Below, in pieces: positions 39,959 through 47,523 of a stretch of 64,000 nt of DNA. Made by a program: the position numbers and the translations under genes. Every line of letters starts with the position of its first letter. Position 1 is the first letter of the stretch. The stretch comes from Natranaeroarchaeum aerophilus (GTDB taxonomy: Archaea; Halobacteriota; Halobacteria; Halobacteriales; Natronoarchaeaceae), in NCBI RefSeq assembly GCF_023638055.1, contig NZ_JAKRVY010000004.1, forward strand, positions 124,001 to 188,000. Direction: 5' to 3'. Under the pieces are notes generated by a model. It worked only from the letters and a program-made list of their open reading frames with translations. It was not told the origin of the DNA and ran no database searches.

Positions 39959-40032
39959 GCCAGGGGAGCTTGGGCGGTTCAAGCACTCGACTTGTAATCG
40001 AGACTCCCGGGGTTCAAATCCCTGCCCTGGCT
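39959..40032 (+). tRNA. tRNA-Thr (UGU)
   Basis: Acceptor GCCAGGG/CCCTGGC with discriminator T. Anticodon stem CTCGA/TCGAG with loop CTTGTAA, anticodon TGT. T arm CGGGG-TTCAAAT-CCCTG. 74 nt without encoded CCA. Its T arm and 3' end are the start of a 110-bp tandem repeat. Confidence 0.95.
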
Positions 40033-40240
40033 TGTTTTGCCGCGAACAATTCGTGAGCGGCAACAATCCAACAAAGGATTTGAACTACGCAAATTCGAGC
40101 CGTAGCGAGAATTTGCACCGAGTTCAAATCCCTGCCCTGGCTCTATTGCCGCGAACATCCCGTGAGCAGCATAGCGGCAACCGGAGGATTTGAACTACGC
40201 AAATTCGAGCCGTAGCGAGAATTTGCACCGAGTTCAAATC
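40012..40240 (+). repeat. 110-bp tandem repeats starting inside tRNA-Thr
   Basis: GTTCAAATC recurs at 40012 (in the tRNA), 40122 and 40232, an exact 110-base period. Unit 2 again contains the last 21 bases of the tRNA (to CCTGCCCTGGCT). Each unit carries TTGCCGCGAACA and CGTGAGC. Each then has a nested inverted repeat: GGATTTGAAC/GTTCAAATCC outside and GCAAATTC/GAATTTGC inside (40076-40131 in unit 1). The second half of the units is essentially identical. No gene lies in the 40033-40298 gap. Confidence 0.88.
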
Positions 40241-40298
40241 CCACTCCTCTTCGTCCGAACCGGTTCGGTTTTATTTCACTGTTACCTACCGGTCTCGC

Positions 40299-40955
40299 GT
40301 GGAAAACGTAACAGATCGGACGAGTAACCCGTTCGGAATGGATCCGTCGTGCGACAACGCACCCAAGGAATCATCGGTAGTGTACGGATATGGGGATGCA
40401 AACGCCGATTTCCATCTGATTGGCGACTGTCCCACAATCCACGGAGGGGTCCGGAGCGGGATACCCTTCACTGACAGCGATGCAGGTGCACGTCTGTTGT
40501 CGGTGTTCGAGGAGGCAGGCTTCGTCGAGTCGGGCGATCGGTCGGACCCGCGCGTATCAAATCTCTTCAGTAGCTATCTCCACATGTGTAGCCTCCCGGA
40601 CAACCAGCAGCCCACCGAGAAGCAGTACGACAGACTCGAACCCTTCTTCGACGCCGAGCTACGAGCGATCGCCGCACACGTCCTCTTCCCGGTCGGCGAA
40701 CGGGCGACGCGCCATGTCTTCGAGAGCTACACCGCCCGGCCAGCGGATGGTCCACTGGACATGGATGCGCTTCACGCCAGTGAACTCCGCGGGAGCGGCT
40801 GGCTCGTCGTCCCGATCGCCGAACCCGCCGACTGGGATGACGATCAGGAGGAGGCGTTGCTATCCCGATTGCAGGCGCTGCTGGCGAGTGATTACCGACA
40901 GATCTCCGAGCTGGGTCGCTTTGTCGCAACGGATACGCAGTACTTCGTTCGGTAG
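40299..40955 (+). CDS. Uracil-DNA-glycosylase-superfamily protein
   Basis: 218 residues, starting at GTG 40299 with TTTTATTTC about 30 bases upstream. VYGYGDANADFHLIGDCPTIHGG resembles the family 4/5 UDG opening. VSNLFSSYLHMCSLPDNQQPT takes the place of the usual N-x-x-K/R-x-R segment, and VLFPVGERATRHVF the later L-G-x-x-A segment. The four Fe-S cysteines of family 4 enzymes are not complete, so this is probably a divergent haloarchaeal branch whose glycosylase activity is uncertain. Confidence 0.7.
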   Translation: MENVTDRTSNPFGMDPSCDNAPKESSVVYGYGDANADFHLIGDCPTIHGGVRSGIPFTDSDAGARLLSVFEEAGFVESGDRSDPRVSNLFSSYLHMCSLPDNQQPTEKQYDRLEPFFDAELRAIAAHVLFPVGERATRHVFESYTARPADGPLDMDALHASELRGSGWLVVPIAEPADWDDDQEEALLSRLQALLASDYRQISELGRFVATDTQYFVR

Positions 40956-40959
40956 GGGC

Positions 40960-41496
40960 TCAGAGCAGGGAACCGACGCCCCTGTATGCGATCCCTGCCC
41001 GTTCGGCGGCCGTCCTGTCCCGCGGCGAGTCGCCGACAAAGACAGGCTCGTCAACAGTTCCCGGAAGATTCTCGACCGTGGTGAGCAACGGCCCGGGATC
41101 CGGTTTCTGCTCGGGGACGGAGTCTCGGCCGATGACGGCGTCGATCTTGGTGGACAACCCGTGTGATTCCAGTGCCAGCCGGACGGGGCCCTCGGCGTTG
41201 AGCGAACAGACGCCGACAGGAACCGAGTGGGCAGCAACGCCGTCGGCCAGCGGTAGCCGTGTCGAGGAACTCGCACCATTCCTTTCGTGCTCGCTAATCG
41301 TGTCTTCGACCTCGTCTGCGATGTCGTACGTATCGGCGGCGAGATAGAGATCCCAGAGTCCGCCGTCGGCATCGTCGATGCCGTGGTTCGTGTAGACCGC
41401 ACGAACGTCCCGGGTGACTGCTCCCCAGTCGACATCGAGTCGAACGAGGGTGCCATCGAGATCGTAGACAACTGCGTCGTACTGGTCGTCGAGCAT
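40960..41496 (-). CDS. HAD-superfamily hydrolase
   Basis: 178 residues from the ATG at 41496 (MLDDQYDAVVYDLDGT); a start 27 bases upstream is possible. Motif I is DLDGT (nucleophile Asp), motif II GVCSLN, motif III around KPDPGPL and motif IV FVGDSPRDRTAAERAG. The small cap and the layout point to phosphoglycolate-phosphatase-like enzymes. It converges with the UDG-like gene, 4 bp between the ends. Confidence 0.85.
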   Translation of the reverse strand: MLDDQYDAVVYDLDGTLVRLDVDWGAVTRDVRAVYTNHGIDDADGGLWDLYLAADTYDIADEVEDTISEHERNGASSSTRLPLADGVAAHSVPVGVCSLNAEGPVRLALESHGLSTKIDAVIGRDSVPEQKPDPGPLLTTVENLPGTVDEPVFVGDSPRDRTAAERAGIAYRGVGSLL

Positions 41497-41549
41497 AGAT
41501 TGTGATTGAAGGGCGGCAATCAAAGAGACTTCGGCAGTACCGCCAGCCG

Positions 41550-41822
41550 TTACGATACCGCTTCGACGCTCTCCTCCGGCGTCAGGTGGACTCGACCGGT
41601 GCTGGTGACTTCGACCTCGTATCCGTTCGTGGTGAATCGAACTGTTCCGTGAGGTATCCCCGTGGATCCGTCGCTGGTTGAAAAGAGGGAGTCAAGCGCA
41701 TCCGGGTCGACCGCCTCGTACAGCGGATCGAGCTCCAGCGGATCGACATCGTTGGCGTCTGCGAGGGCCTCCACAACGGCAGTACTGATCCGGTCGTGAT
41801 TCCCGAGTTTGCTCGCTGCCAT
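41550..41822 (-). CDS. HalOD1 output-domain protein
   Basis: 90 residues forming a single HalOD1 domain: ISTAVVEALADANDVDPLELDPLYEAVDPDALDSLF, then VRFTTNGYEVEVTSTGRVHL. This small haloarchaeal domain is common as a stand-alone protein or attached to signalling proteins; its function is unknown. A strong TATA (TTTATATAC) lies about 30 bases before the ATG, consistent with a leaderless, well-expressed transcript. Confidence 0.88.
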   Translation of the reverse strand: MAASKLGNHDRISTAVVEALADANDVDPLELDPLYEAVDPDALDSLFSTSDGSTGIPHGTVRFTTNGYEVEVTSTGRVHLTPEESVEAVS

Positions 41823-41922
41823 TGCAGCACACCAATAGTCTTGTATATAAAAAACTGATGCAAGATCACATAATTATTTTAAACTACTGACGACAGCGGT
41901 TCAGTTGATTCGGTCGAGATCC

Positions 41923-42519
41923 TCAGATAATGTACCATCGCGCCAGTAGCGTCGTCAGCGCATCGAACGCGCGAAACCCGTAGCCAAACGCGAGCGCAGC
42001 GGGGAGGCTGCCGACGAGCAGACTCCGCTCGAAGCTGATTCCGTGGACTTCCGATAGTCCGAGTAGCAGAAGAACTGTCGCATACGCACCCACGAGGACC
42101 CGTATCTCGGGGATTGGAACTCCAGCAAAGAGACACGGTGCGGAGGAGTACGCGAGCACCTGAACGGTCTCACTGACGCCTGCGCGGTCGTTCGCGACTG
42201 GAATCAGTAACATAGTCTGCAGCGCCGCGATCAGATGCAGGGCAGCGGGGGTCACGAACAGTACGACAACCGAGAGCCAGAGGATAGCGGATAACACGGA
42301 GGATCCGCCGAAAACTGGAAGCGGCTCGCTCACGAGTACAAGCCGAATCGTTTCCGAAACCAGGACAACGCCCATCGCAAAGAGCAGTCCGGGGGCCTGT
42401 TCACCGGGCAAGATGCTGGTGCGGAAGAATCGTCGCGGCGACAGGAGTACTCGTGGAACCGCTCTGAGCAGCGTCGTACCGAGTCCGTCACTCGCTCGGG
42501 AGTGCGCTGGTTCGCTCAT
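41923..42519 (-). CDS. YIP1-family membrane protein
   Basis: 198 residues from the ATG at 42519, which overlaps the preceding stop (TGATG). After a soluble N terminus (VLLSPRRFFRTSILPGEQAPGLLFAM) come about five hydrophobic segments, near residues 43-60, 73-100, 115-130, 138-157 and 170-190. The opening, with PRRFF and a Pro-rich approach to the first helix, is that of archaeal Yip1-domain proteins. Role unknown. Translationally coupled to the NADPH-dependent FMN reductase. Confidence 0.8.
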   Translation of the reverse strand: MSEPAHSRASDGLGTTLLRAVPRVLLSPRRFFRTSILPGEQAPGLLFAMGVVLVSETIRLVLVSEPLPVFGGSSVLSAILWLSVVVLFVTPAALHLIAALQTMLLIPVANDRAGVSETVQVLAYSSAPCLFAGVPIPEIRVLVGAYATVLLLLGLSEVHGISFERSLLVGSLPAALAFGYGFRAFDALTTLLARWYII

Positions 42520-43094
42520 CAGGCACCGACGTTCTCCTCGCTCTCGAAGGTGGCGGGATCGGGACGGATGTTGGCGTACTGGACCAGTCGGCGGCCGAGC
42601 GTCGAGACGCGCGTTTCGAGTTCGGAATCGGCGAACTCGTTGCCGTCGAACGCCCGGGAGGCCTGCGGGACAACGGCCTGATATGGGAGTACCCACGCGT
42701 CGAGAGAGCGGCAGACGGATCGCAAGTGATCGAGCGCTGTTACCGGGAACCGACCGCCAGCAACCGCAAGGAGGCCGACAGACGTGTTCTCGAACTCCTC
42801 GAAGCCACAGTAATCGAGCGCGTTCTTCAGCGGTGCGGAGTACGATCCGTGATACATCGGCGTGCCGAGAATGACGCCATCCGCACGCGTAATCCGCTGG
42901 GCCAGTTCGTCGGCGTCGCCAGCTGAGGGGTGGTCAGCATCGAACATCGGAAGGTCGAGTTCCCGGAGGTCGATTAGATCGATCGTCGCACCTGTTGCCT
43001 CGGCACCGGCAAGGGCAACGAGTAGCGACTCCCTCGTGTAACTCTCGTCACGAAGGCTTCCACAGACCGCGACAATGTGTGGTGTCTCGTCCAT
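42519..43094 (-). CDS. NADPH-dependent FMN reductase
   Basis: 191 residues from the ATG at 43094 (MDETPHIVAVCGSLR). Flavodoxin-like fold: the FMN phosphate loop is CGSLRDESYTR (about residues 11-21), and GTPMYHGSYSAPLKNALDY (about 77-95) is the family signature. It reduces FMN or acts as a quinone/azo reductase using NAD(P)H. It is first in a two-gene unit with the YIP1-like protein. Confidence 0.9.
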   Translation of the reverse strand: MDETPHIVAVCGSLRDESYTRESLLVALAGAEATGATIDLIDLRELDLPMFDADHPSAGDADELAQRITRADGVILGTPMYHGSYSAPLKNALDYCGFEEFENTSVGLLAVAGGRFPVTALDHLRSVCRSLDAWVLPYQAVVPQASRAFDGNEFADSELETRVSTLGRRLVQYANIRPDPATFESEENVGA

Positions 43095-43155
43095 AGCGAG
43101 GGGGTTGTTCTGGGGGAGCAAAAGCGGTGTGGTAGCTATGCTCCTTGCTGTATCG

Positions 43156-44103
43156 TCAGGACTGCAGGCTGACTACGGGGGTCGCCCCACCCTCGTCGAT
43201 TTCGACGAGTTCGTCGTCCGCGAGATCATCGAGCAGGCCGCACAGCCACTCCCGGCCGTACTCGCCCTCGGGCACGTAGTCGACCCGGATCCGTGGCCCA
43301 AGTTCGTCGAGTTCGAGCTCGTCGTGCTCGCCGAGTACCCGGATCACCCGCCCGCGGAACTGGCGTCGACTCCCCTCGAAACTCGGCTGCGTCGGGACGT
43401 CCGGTGCGGTGAAGTCTCCGGTTCCGTAGGCGTGACACCACTCGCGCCATGGACAGCCCGCCCCGTCGCAGGAAGGCGTCTTCTCGCAGGCGACCCCGCC
43501 CAGTTCCATGATGGCGTTGTTCCAGACGCGGGACTCGCCGCTGGGCATCAGTGCCGCCGCGGCGGCCTCGAACTGGGTATCGTCGTCTTCGACGTCGAAT
43601 GCGCGATACAGCACGCGCTTGACGTTGGTATCGACCACAGCATTACCGGTGTTGAACGCGAAACTGGCGACTGCGTTCCCGGTGTAGGGGCCGACGCCCT
43701 GTAGTTCCTGTAACTCGTCGGGGTCGGTCGGGAACTCACCACCGTACTCGTCCTCGATCTGCCGGGCAGACTCGTGGAGGTATCTGGCACGGTTGTTGTA
43801 GCCGAGACTGTGGTCGCTCCAGAAGGAGACGACATCGGAGCGGTCCGCGTCCGCGAGCGCTGCGGTCGTCGGCCACCGCTCCAGAAAGGAGTCCCAGGCT
43901 GTCTCGACGCGTGAGAGCTGGGTCTGCTGGCTCATAATCTCGGAGACGAGAATCTCGTAGGGGTCCGTGGTCTCGCGCCACGGGAACGAGCGGTGGTCGT
44001 CCCCGTACCACTCGATCAGGGCGGTGCGCACTTCCTCGACGTCGTCGGGGAGGGACTGCCCGCCGGGAAATGGGGCGTCCTCGGTCGTCGCGTCGTCGGT
44101 CAT
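43156..44103 (-). CDS. mutY: A/G-specific adenine DNA glycosylase
   Basis: 315 residues from the ATG at 44103. HhH-GPD glycosylase: EIMSQQTQLSRV (about residues 52-63) contains the catalytic Glu. LQGVGPYTGNAVASFAF is the helix-hairpin-helix and VVDTNVKRV holds the essential Asp. Four cysteines CEKTPSCDGAGCPWREWC form the Fe-S cluster, spaced 5-4-5 instead of the bacterial 6-2-5. It removes adenine mispaired with 8-oxoguanine. The C-terminal MutT-like discrimination domain is replaced by a shorter winged-helix-like tail. Confidence 0.92.
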   Translation of the reverse strand: MTDDATTEDAPFPGGQSLPDDVEEVRTALIEWYGDDHRSFPWRETTDPYEILVSEIMSQQTQLSRVETAWDSFLERWPTTAALADADRSDVVSFWSDHSLGYNNRARYLHESARQIEDEYGGEFPTDPDELQELQGVGPYTGNAVASFAFNTGNAVVDTNVKRVLYRAFDVEDDDTQFEAAAAALMPSGESRVWNNAIMELGGVACEKTPSCDGAGCPWREWCHAYGTGDFTAPDVPTQPSFEGSRRQFRGRVIRVLGEHDELELDELGPRIRVDYVPEGEYGREWLCGLLDDLADDELVEIDEGGATPVVSLQS

Positions 44104-44217
44104 TGGCGGACGTTGGAACGGAGTCGGTTTATCGGCTCTGGTCTCCGTACTTTGGGAGCAAACGGGGCCGTACTCGACAGCGAAAGGGGTATCCGCGTCT
44201 CGGCGCAACCCCGAACC

Positions 44218-44544
44218 ATGAGTCTGGACGATCTGACCGCGGACGTCGAGGAGACCTACGAATCGCTGGACGAGGAAATCTCGCTCGATCTCGATGACGA
44301 CACACGCCAGGAGCTGACGATGCTGATGGCCGCGCTGGACAAAGACGAGGACGACCTGGTCGAGCAGGCTGTCCGCCTGCTGTTCCAGAGTACCGTCGAG
44401 ACGGGCAAGCTCGATTTCCACCTGCGGAGCGGCTACGATGTCACGTACGACGAGTATCTCTCGGGAATGACCTACGAGGAGATGGGTGGGGGCATCGAGT
44501 ACCCACAGCAACAACAAAACGACGAGCGCCGCTACCAGTTCTGA
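44218..44544 (+). CDS. Conserved acidic haloarchaeal protein
   Basis: 108 residues beginning MSLDDLTADVEETYESLDEEISL. A helical CopG-like segment (TRQELTMLMAALDKDEDDLVEQAVRLLFQSTVE) is followed by YDVTYDEYLSGMTYEEM and a Gln-rich tail. Its stop overlaps the next ATG (TGATG), so it is cotranslated with the acetyltransferase-like gene. No function known; a ribbon-helix-helix-like DNA-binding role is possible but unproven. Confidence 0.75.
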   Translation: MSLDDLTADVEETYESLDEEISLDLDDDTRQELTMLMAALDKDEDDLVEQAVRLLFQSTVETGKLDFHLRSGYDVTYDEYLSGMTYEEMGGGIEYPQQQQNDERRYQF

Positions 44545-45131
44545 TGCGCTTTGCCCTCCTCGGCTGGCCGGAAGAGGGTCCGACGCTCCGGCTCGACTGG
44601 GAGCGGTTCAGCTACGCCGGGAAGTTCGTGATGTCGAACACGGGCAAGGCCGTACTCTGTGAGGGTCACGCGGGAGACGGCAGCGTCGACCCCGAGGACG
44701 TCCTCGCCGCCGTCGCGTTCAACGAGGACCGGACCGACGAGGGAACGCTCTGGCTCCGCTACGTCACGGTGCGGGCCGACCGGCGCAGCGAGGGGCTTGG
44801 CCCCGAACTCGTGGGGAAGACGGTCGATCGGGCGATAGAGCGGGGCTACGAACGGCTTCGGATCGCCGTCAACAACCCCTTCGCCTTCGAAGCGCTCTGG
44901 AAGGCTGGCTTCGGGTTTACGGGCGAGGAAACGGGCATCGCGGAACTCGTACTCGTGTATCCGCGTGAGAACGCGCTCGACCGACACGACGATGCCACTT
45001 CCACAATCGAGTCCTACCAGGACGGCATCGAGCGCCTCGAAGCACGGGATGGCCTCACAGAAACGGAACAGCAGTTCCTCGCGGCCCGACGTGACGCCGA
45101 GCCGCCGGCCCCCATCGACCGCAGTCAATAG
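44544..45131 (+). CDS. GNAT-like acetyltransferase
   Basis: 195 residues. TLWLRYVTVRADRRSEGLGPELVGKTVDRAIERGYERLRIAVNNPFAFEALWKAGFGFTGEE (about residues 72-134) has the GNAT layout: a beta strand, the acetyl-CoA loop (RRSEGLG in place of RxxGxG), a helix and the typical N-P-x-A-x-x-x-Y-like segment. The C-terminal 60 residues are an acidic helical extension. Substrate unknown. Coupled to the preceding small acidic protein. Confidence 0.75.
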   Translation: MRFALLGWPEEGPTLRLDWERFSYAGKFVMSNTGKAVLCEGHAGDGSVDPEDVLAAVAFNEDRTDEGTLWLRYVTVRADRRSEGLGPELVGKTVDRAIERGYERLRIAVNNPFAFEALWKAGFGFTGEETGIAELVLVYPRENALDRHDDATSTIESYQDGIERLEARDGLTETEQQFLAARRDAEPPAPIDRSQ

Positions 45132-45137
45132 GCAGAG

Positions 45138-45263
45138 TCACAGTTCGTTGTCGCAGGACGGACACACTTCCTTCGAGCCGGTCGTCCGGGGAACGACTTC
45201 GATCCGACACCGATCGCACCAGCGGAGTTGGTCGGCGGGTCCGTCTGGGGTGTCATGTGTCAT
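45138..45263 (-). CDS. Zinc-ribbon microprotein
   Basis: 41 residues, ATG at 45263. Two knuckles, LRWCDRCRIEVV and EVCPSCDNEL, are separated by 16 residues and form one zinc ribbon. Such one-domain proteins are frequent and often overlooked in haloarchaea; several affect biofilm, motility or stress phenotypes. The gene ends 6 bp after the convergent acetyltransferase-like gene. No clear TATA is seen. Confidence 0.7.
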   Translation of the reverse strand: MTHDTPDGPADQLRWCDRCRIEVVPRTTGSKEVCPSCDNEL

Positions 45264-45284
45264 ATGTGGTCGTACTACAGTGAA

Positions 45285-45413
45285 CTACCCCACCCTGCTC
45301 GCGCTGACGCGCTCGCTGAGGGTGGAGCTTCCTGGTTCCGCGACGCGCTTTTTTACGGACGGTCGGCTTGCGCCGACAGTCCGCGCAGGGAGCGCAGTCT
45401 CCTCAGGCGTAGA
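45285..45413 (-). pseudogene. C-terminal remnant of a TnpB (IS200/IS605-type) protein
   Basis: About 42 residues ending at a stop: ETALPARTVGASRP, then KKRVAEPGSSTLSERV. This matches the typical tail of haloarchaeal TnpB proteins (T-A-L-P, then A-K-R-V-x-E-x-G-S-P-x-L-x-E). The DNA after the stop, GGTGGGGTAGTTCAC on the minus strand, is also typical of these element ends. Everything upstream of the tail is lost, including the RuvC core. It is a decayed insertion scar. Confidence 0.65.
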
Positions 45414-45761
45414 TTTGGAGCGTCCCACTCCTACTCGGTGGTGACGGCGGAATCTGTCTCGACCGTCCTTCTTGTCGGACTCTAAGCCGAGACGATGAGT
45501 AGTTGCCATCACGGTTCCAGTCTTCGGCTGGCACCGTTATAAATTCATGGAACAGAGTGCAAGCAACTCTGTGGCGGCGCTGTATCCCCTCCCTACTGCG
45601 CTGCTTGTCCGCTACGCGGACTGCGCTGCTCGTTGAGGAAGGGGGCTTAGCGCCTCAATTCAGCTAACGGTCGTGAAAGCTTTGCCACGGTGACCCCTTT
45701 CCCGTGAACATCCCCGCCGCGAACCGAGGCTATTCAAAACCTCGGCCACTACTGAAAGCCA
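45414..45761. other. Non-coding stretch with possible further element debris
   Basis: No gene is seen. On the minus strand GAATTGAGGCGCTAAGC, CCCCCTTCCTCAACGAGC and, about 50 bases on, GTAGGGAGGGG can form a C-rich/G-rich stem (45587-45661). Short inverted repeats (GAGTGCAAGCAACTC; GCCAGCCGAAGACTGG on the minus strand) add to a picture of decayed mobile-element DNA. The FEN-1 promoter must lie near the 3' end of this stretch. Confidence 0.4.
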
Positions 45762-46742
45762 ATGGGAAACGCAGCACTCCGTGATCTGGCTGCCATCGAG
45801 ACCGTGTCGTTCGACGACCTCGACGGACTGATCGTCGGCGTCGACGCGCACAACTGGCTGTACCGGTATCTGACGACGACGGTGAAATTTACGAACGATT
45901 CCGTCTATACGACCGCAGACGGCACCGAGGTTGCGAACCTCGTCGGGATCGTGCAAGGGCTCCCAAAGTTCTTCGAGCACGACCTCGCGCCCGTGTTTGT
46001 TTTCGATGGCGGACCATCGGAACTCAAAGCCGATGAGATCGAGGAGCGCCGGGAGGCCCGTGAGACTGCCGAGGAGAAACTCGAAGACGCCAGAGAGCGC
46101 GGCGACAGCGTCGCCGTGGCACGGCTGGAGTCGCGCACCCAGCGGCTCACGCCGACGATCCAGGAGACCTCGCGTGAACTGCTGGATCTGCTCGACATTC
46201 CGTACGTCGAAGCCCCAGCAGAGGGAGAGGCGCAGGCGGCGTATATGGCCCGAAAGGGCGACGTCGAGTACGTCGGGACGGAGGACTACGACGCCCTGCT
46301 CTGTGGCGCGCCCAGAACCCTGCGTCAGCTGACGAGCAAGGGCGACCCTGAACTCATGGAGCTACAGGCCACGCTCGACGAGCACGAGCTGACGTGGGAA
46401 CAGCTCGTCGACGTTGCGATCCTCTGTGGCACCGATTTTAACCCTGGCGTAACCGGTATCGGGCCGAAGACAGCCGTCAAACTGGTCCGCGAACACGGTG
46501 ATCTGTGGACCGTCCTCGACGAGCGTGGCGAGCACGTCGAACACGCCGACAGGATCCGATCGCTCTTTCTCGACCCGACGGTGACAGACGACTACGAGTT
46601 CTCGACCGAGCCGTCGCCGGACGTCGATGCCGCTCGCGAGTACGTCACGGGAGAGTGGGAGGTCGACGCCGGAGAGGTGGAGCGCGGATTCGAGCGGATC
46701 GAGGAGGCACTTACCCAGACCGGTCTCGACCGGTGGACCTGA
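45762..46742 (+). CDS. fen: Flap endonuclease 1
   Basis: 326 residues. The XPG N domain contains [12 protein letters not shown] (about 27-38) and [12 protein letters not shown] (about 82-93). The I domain has [14 protein letters not shown] and [12 protein letters not shown]. The H2TH segment is [21 protein letters not shown]. The terminal QTGLDRWT is a PCNA-interacting box, with Thr where Phe or Tyr is usual. It removes 5' flaps in Okazaki-fragment maturation and repair, working with PCNA and DNA ligase. Confidence 0.95.
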   Translation: MGNAALRDLAAIETVSFDDLDGLIVGVDAHNWLYRYLTTTVKFTNDSVYTTADGTEVANLVGIVQGLPKFFEHDLAPVFVFDGGPSELKADEIEERREARETAEEKLEDARERGDSVAVARLESRTQRLTPTIQETSRELLDLLDIPYVEAPAEGEAQAAYMARKGDVEYVGTEDYDALLCGAPRTLRQLTSKGDPELMELQATLDEHELTWEQLVDVAILCGTDFNPGVTGIGPKTAVKLVREHGDLWTVLDERGEHVEHADRIRSLFLDPTVTDDYEFSTEPSPDVDAAREYVTGEWEVDAGEVERGFERIEEALTQTGLDRWT

Positions 46743-46773
46743 GGATGGTCGGTTCAGTGAGCAGGGATCACCA

Positions 46774-47478
46774 GTGATACTGCGTCGCCTGCTGTATCCG
46801 GTGGCCGACTCTGACGGTCGCGTAGCCACGCTCAGAACCATCGCGGCACTGCTCGCGTTCGCACTTGGGGTCAGATACACGGGCGTACTCGTCCCGTCGG
46901 CACTGGCGCTCGTCACCATCGCGGTCACCGGTGTCGCACTCACCGTCCTTTTCGGGACGCTGGCACAGGTACTCGCCGACCCCAGCCGCATCGAAGCGTT
47001 CTCGATTCGGTCATCGTTTGTTCCGGGTCTCAGAGCACTAGCTCTCGCTACCGTTGCACTCGCGCCACCGCTTTTGTTACTTGCGAGTATGGTGGGTGAT
47101 GTCTCGGGAGAACCCCCGACGAGTGAGGCTACTGGCGTCGTATTGCTGTTCGGCTCGACCGCGACGCTGCTGTTTTTCTTTGCGTGTCTGTACGTCTTCC
47201 CCGCCCTGCTCGCCATCGCGACAACCCGCGGATCCGTTCGCCGCGCGGCTGATCGAGAGCTTCTCGTACCGGTCCTGAGCGATCTCTCTTACCTCTCGCG
47301 GTGGACGCTCGGGCTCGTCCTGCTGATTCCTGCGATGAGCCTCGTGACGACGAGCCTCCAGTCAGGTGAAGTAGCTGGTGTGCTCGCCGCTGGTGGTGCC
47401 GCCCTGCTCTGGGTTGCTGGCGCTCGCGTCGTCGGTGACGGCTACGACATGGCACTCGGAACTCGTACTGTCGAGTAG
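46774..47478 (+). CDS. Polytopic membrane protein (DUF4013-like)
   Basis: 234 residues from a GTG at 46774 (ILRRLLYPVADSDGR). Five or six hydrophobic segments are visible: about residues 18-38, 42-66, 86-106, 121-145, 172-192 and 197-215. The opening YPVADSDG and the helix count fit haloarchaeal DUF4013-type proteins. The start lies 31 bp after fen, so cotranscription with fen is possible. Function unknown. Confidence 0.65.
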   Translation: MILRRLLYPVADSDGRVATLRTIAALLAFALGVRYTGVLVPSALALVTIAVTGVALTVLFGTLAQVLADPSRIEAFSIRSSFVPGLRALALATVALAPPLLLLASMVGDVSGEPPTSEATGVVLLFGSTATLLFFFACLYVFPALLAIATTRGSVRRAADRELLVPVLSDLSYLSRWTLGLVLLIPAMSLVTTSLQSGEVAGVLAAGGAALLWVAGARVVGDGYDMALGTRTVE

Positions 47479-47523
47479 CCAGTCCACAGCAGACGACGAA
47501 CGGAGTGGGGGAAAACGCCTATT

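Noticed and set aside
40033-40298. CRISPR array behind tRNA-Thr
   Set aside because: The unit is 110 bp, tandem and includes tRNA sequence; there are only two units and no spacers.
45264-45290. TAGTTCACTGTAGTACGACC on the minus strand as another 22-bp repeat unit
   Set aside because: Only the TTC and TGTAGTA parts match and the spacing is wrong. It coincides with the usual DNA after a TnpB stop codon.
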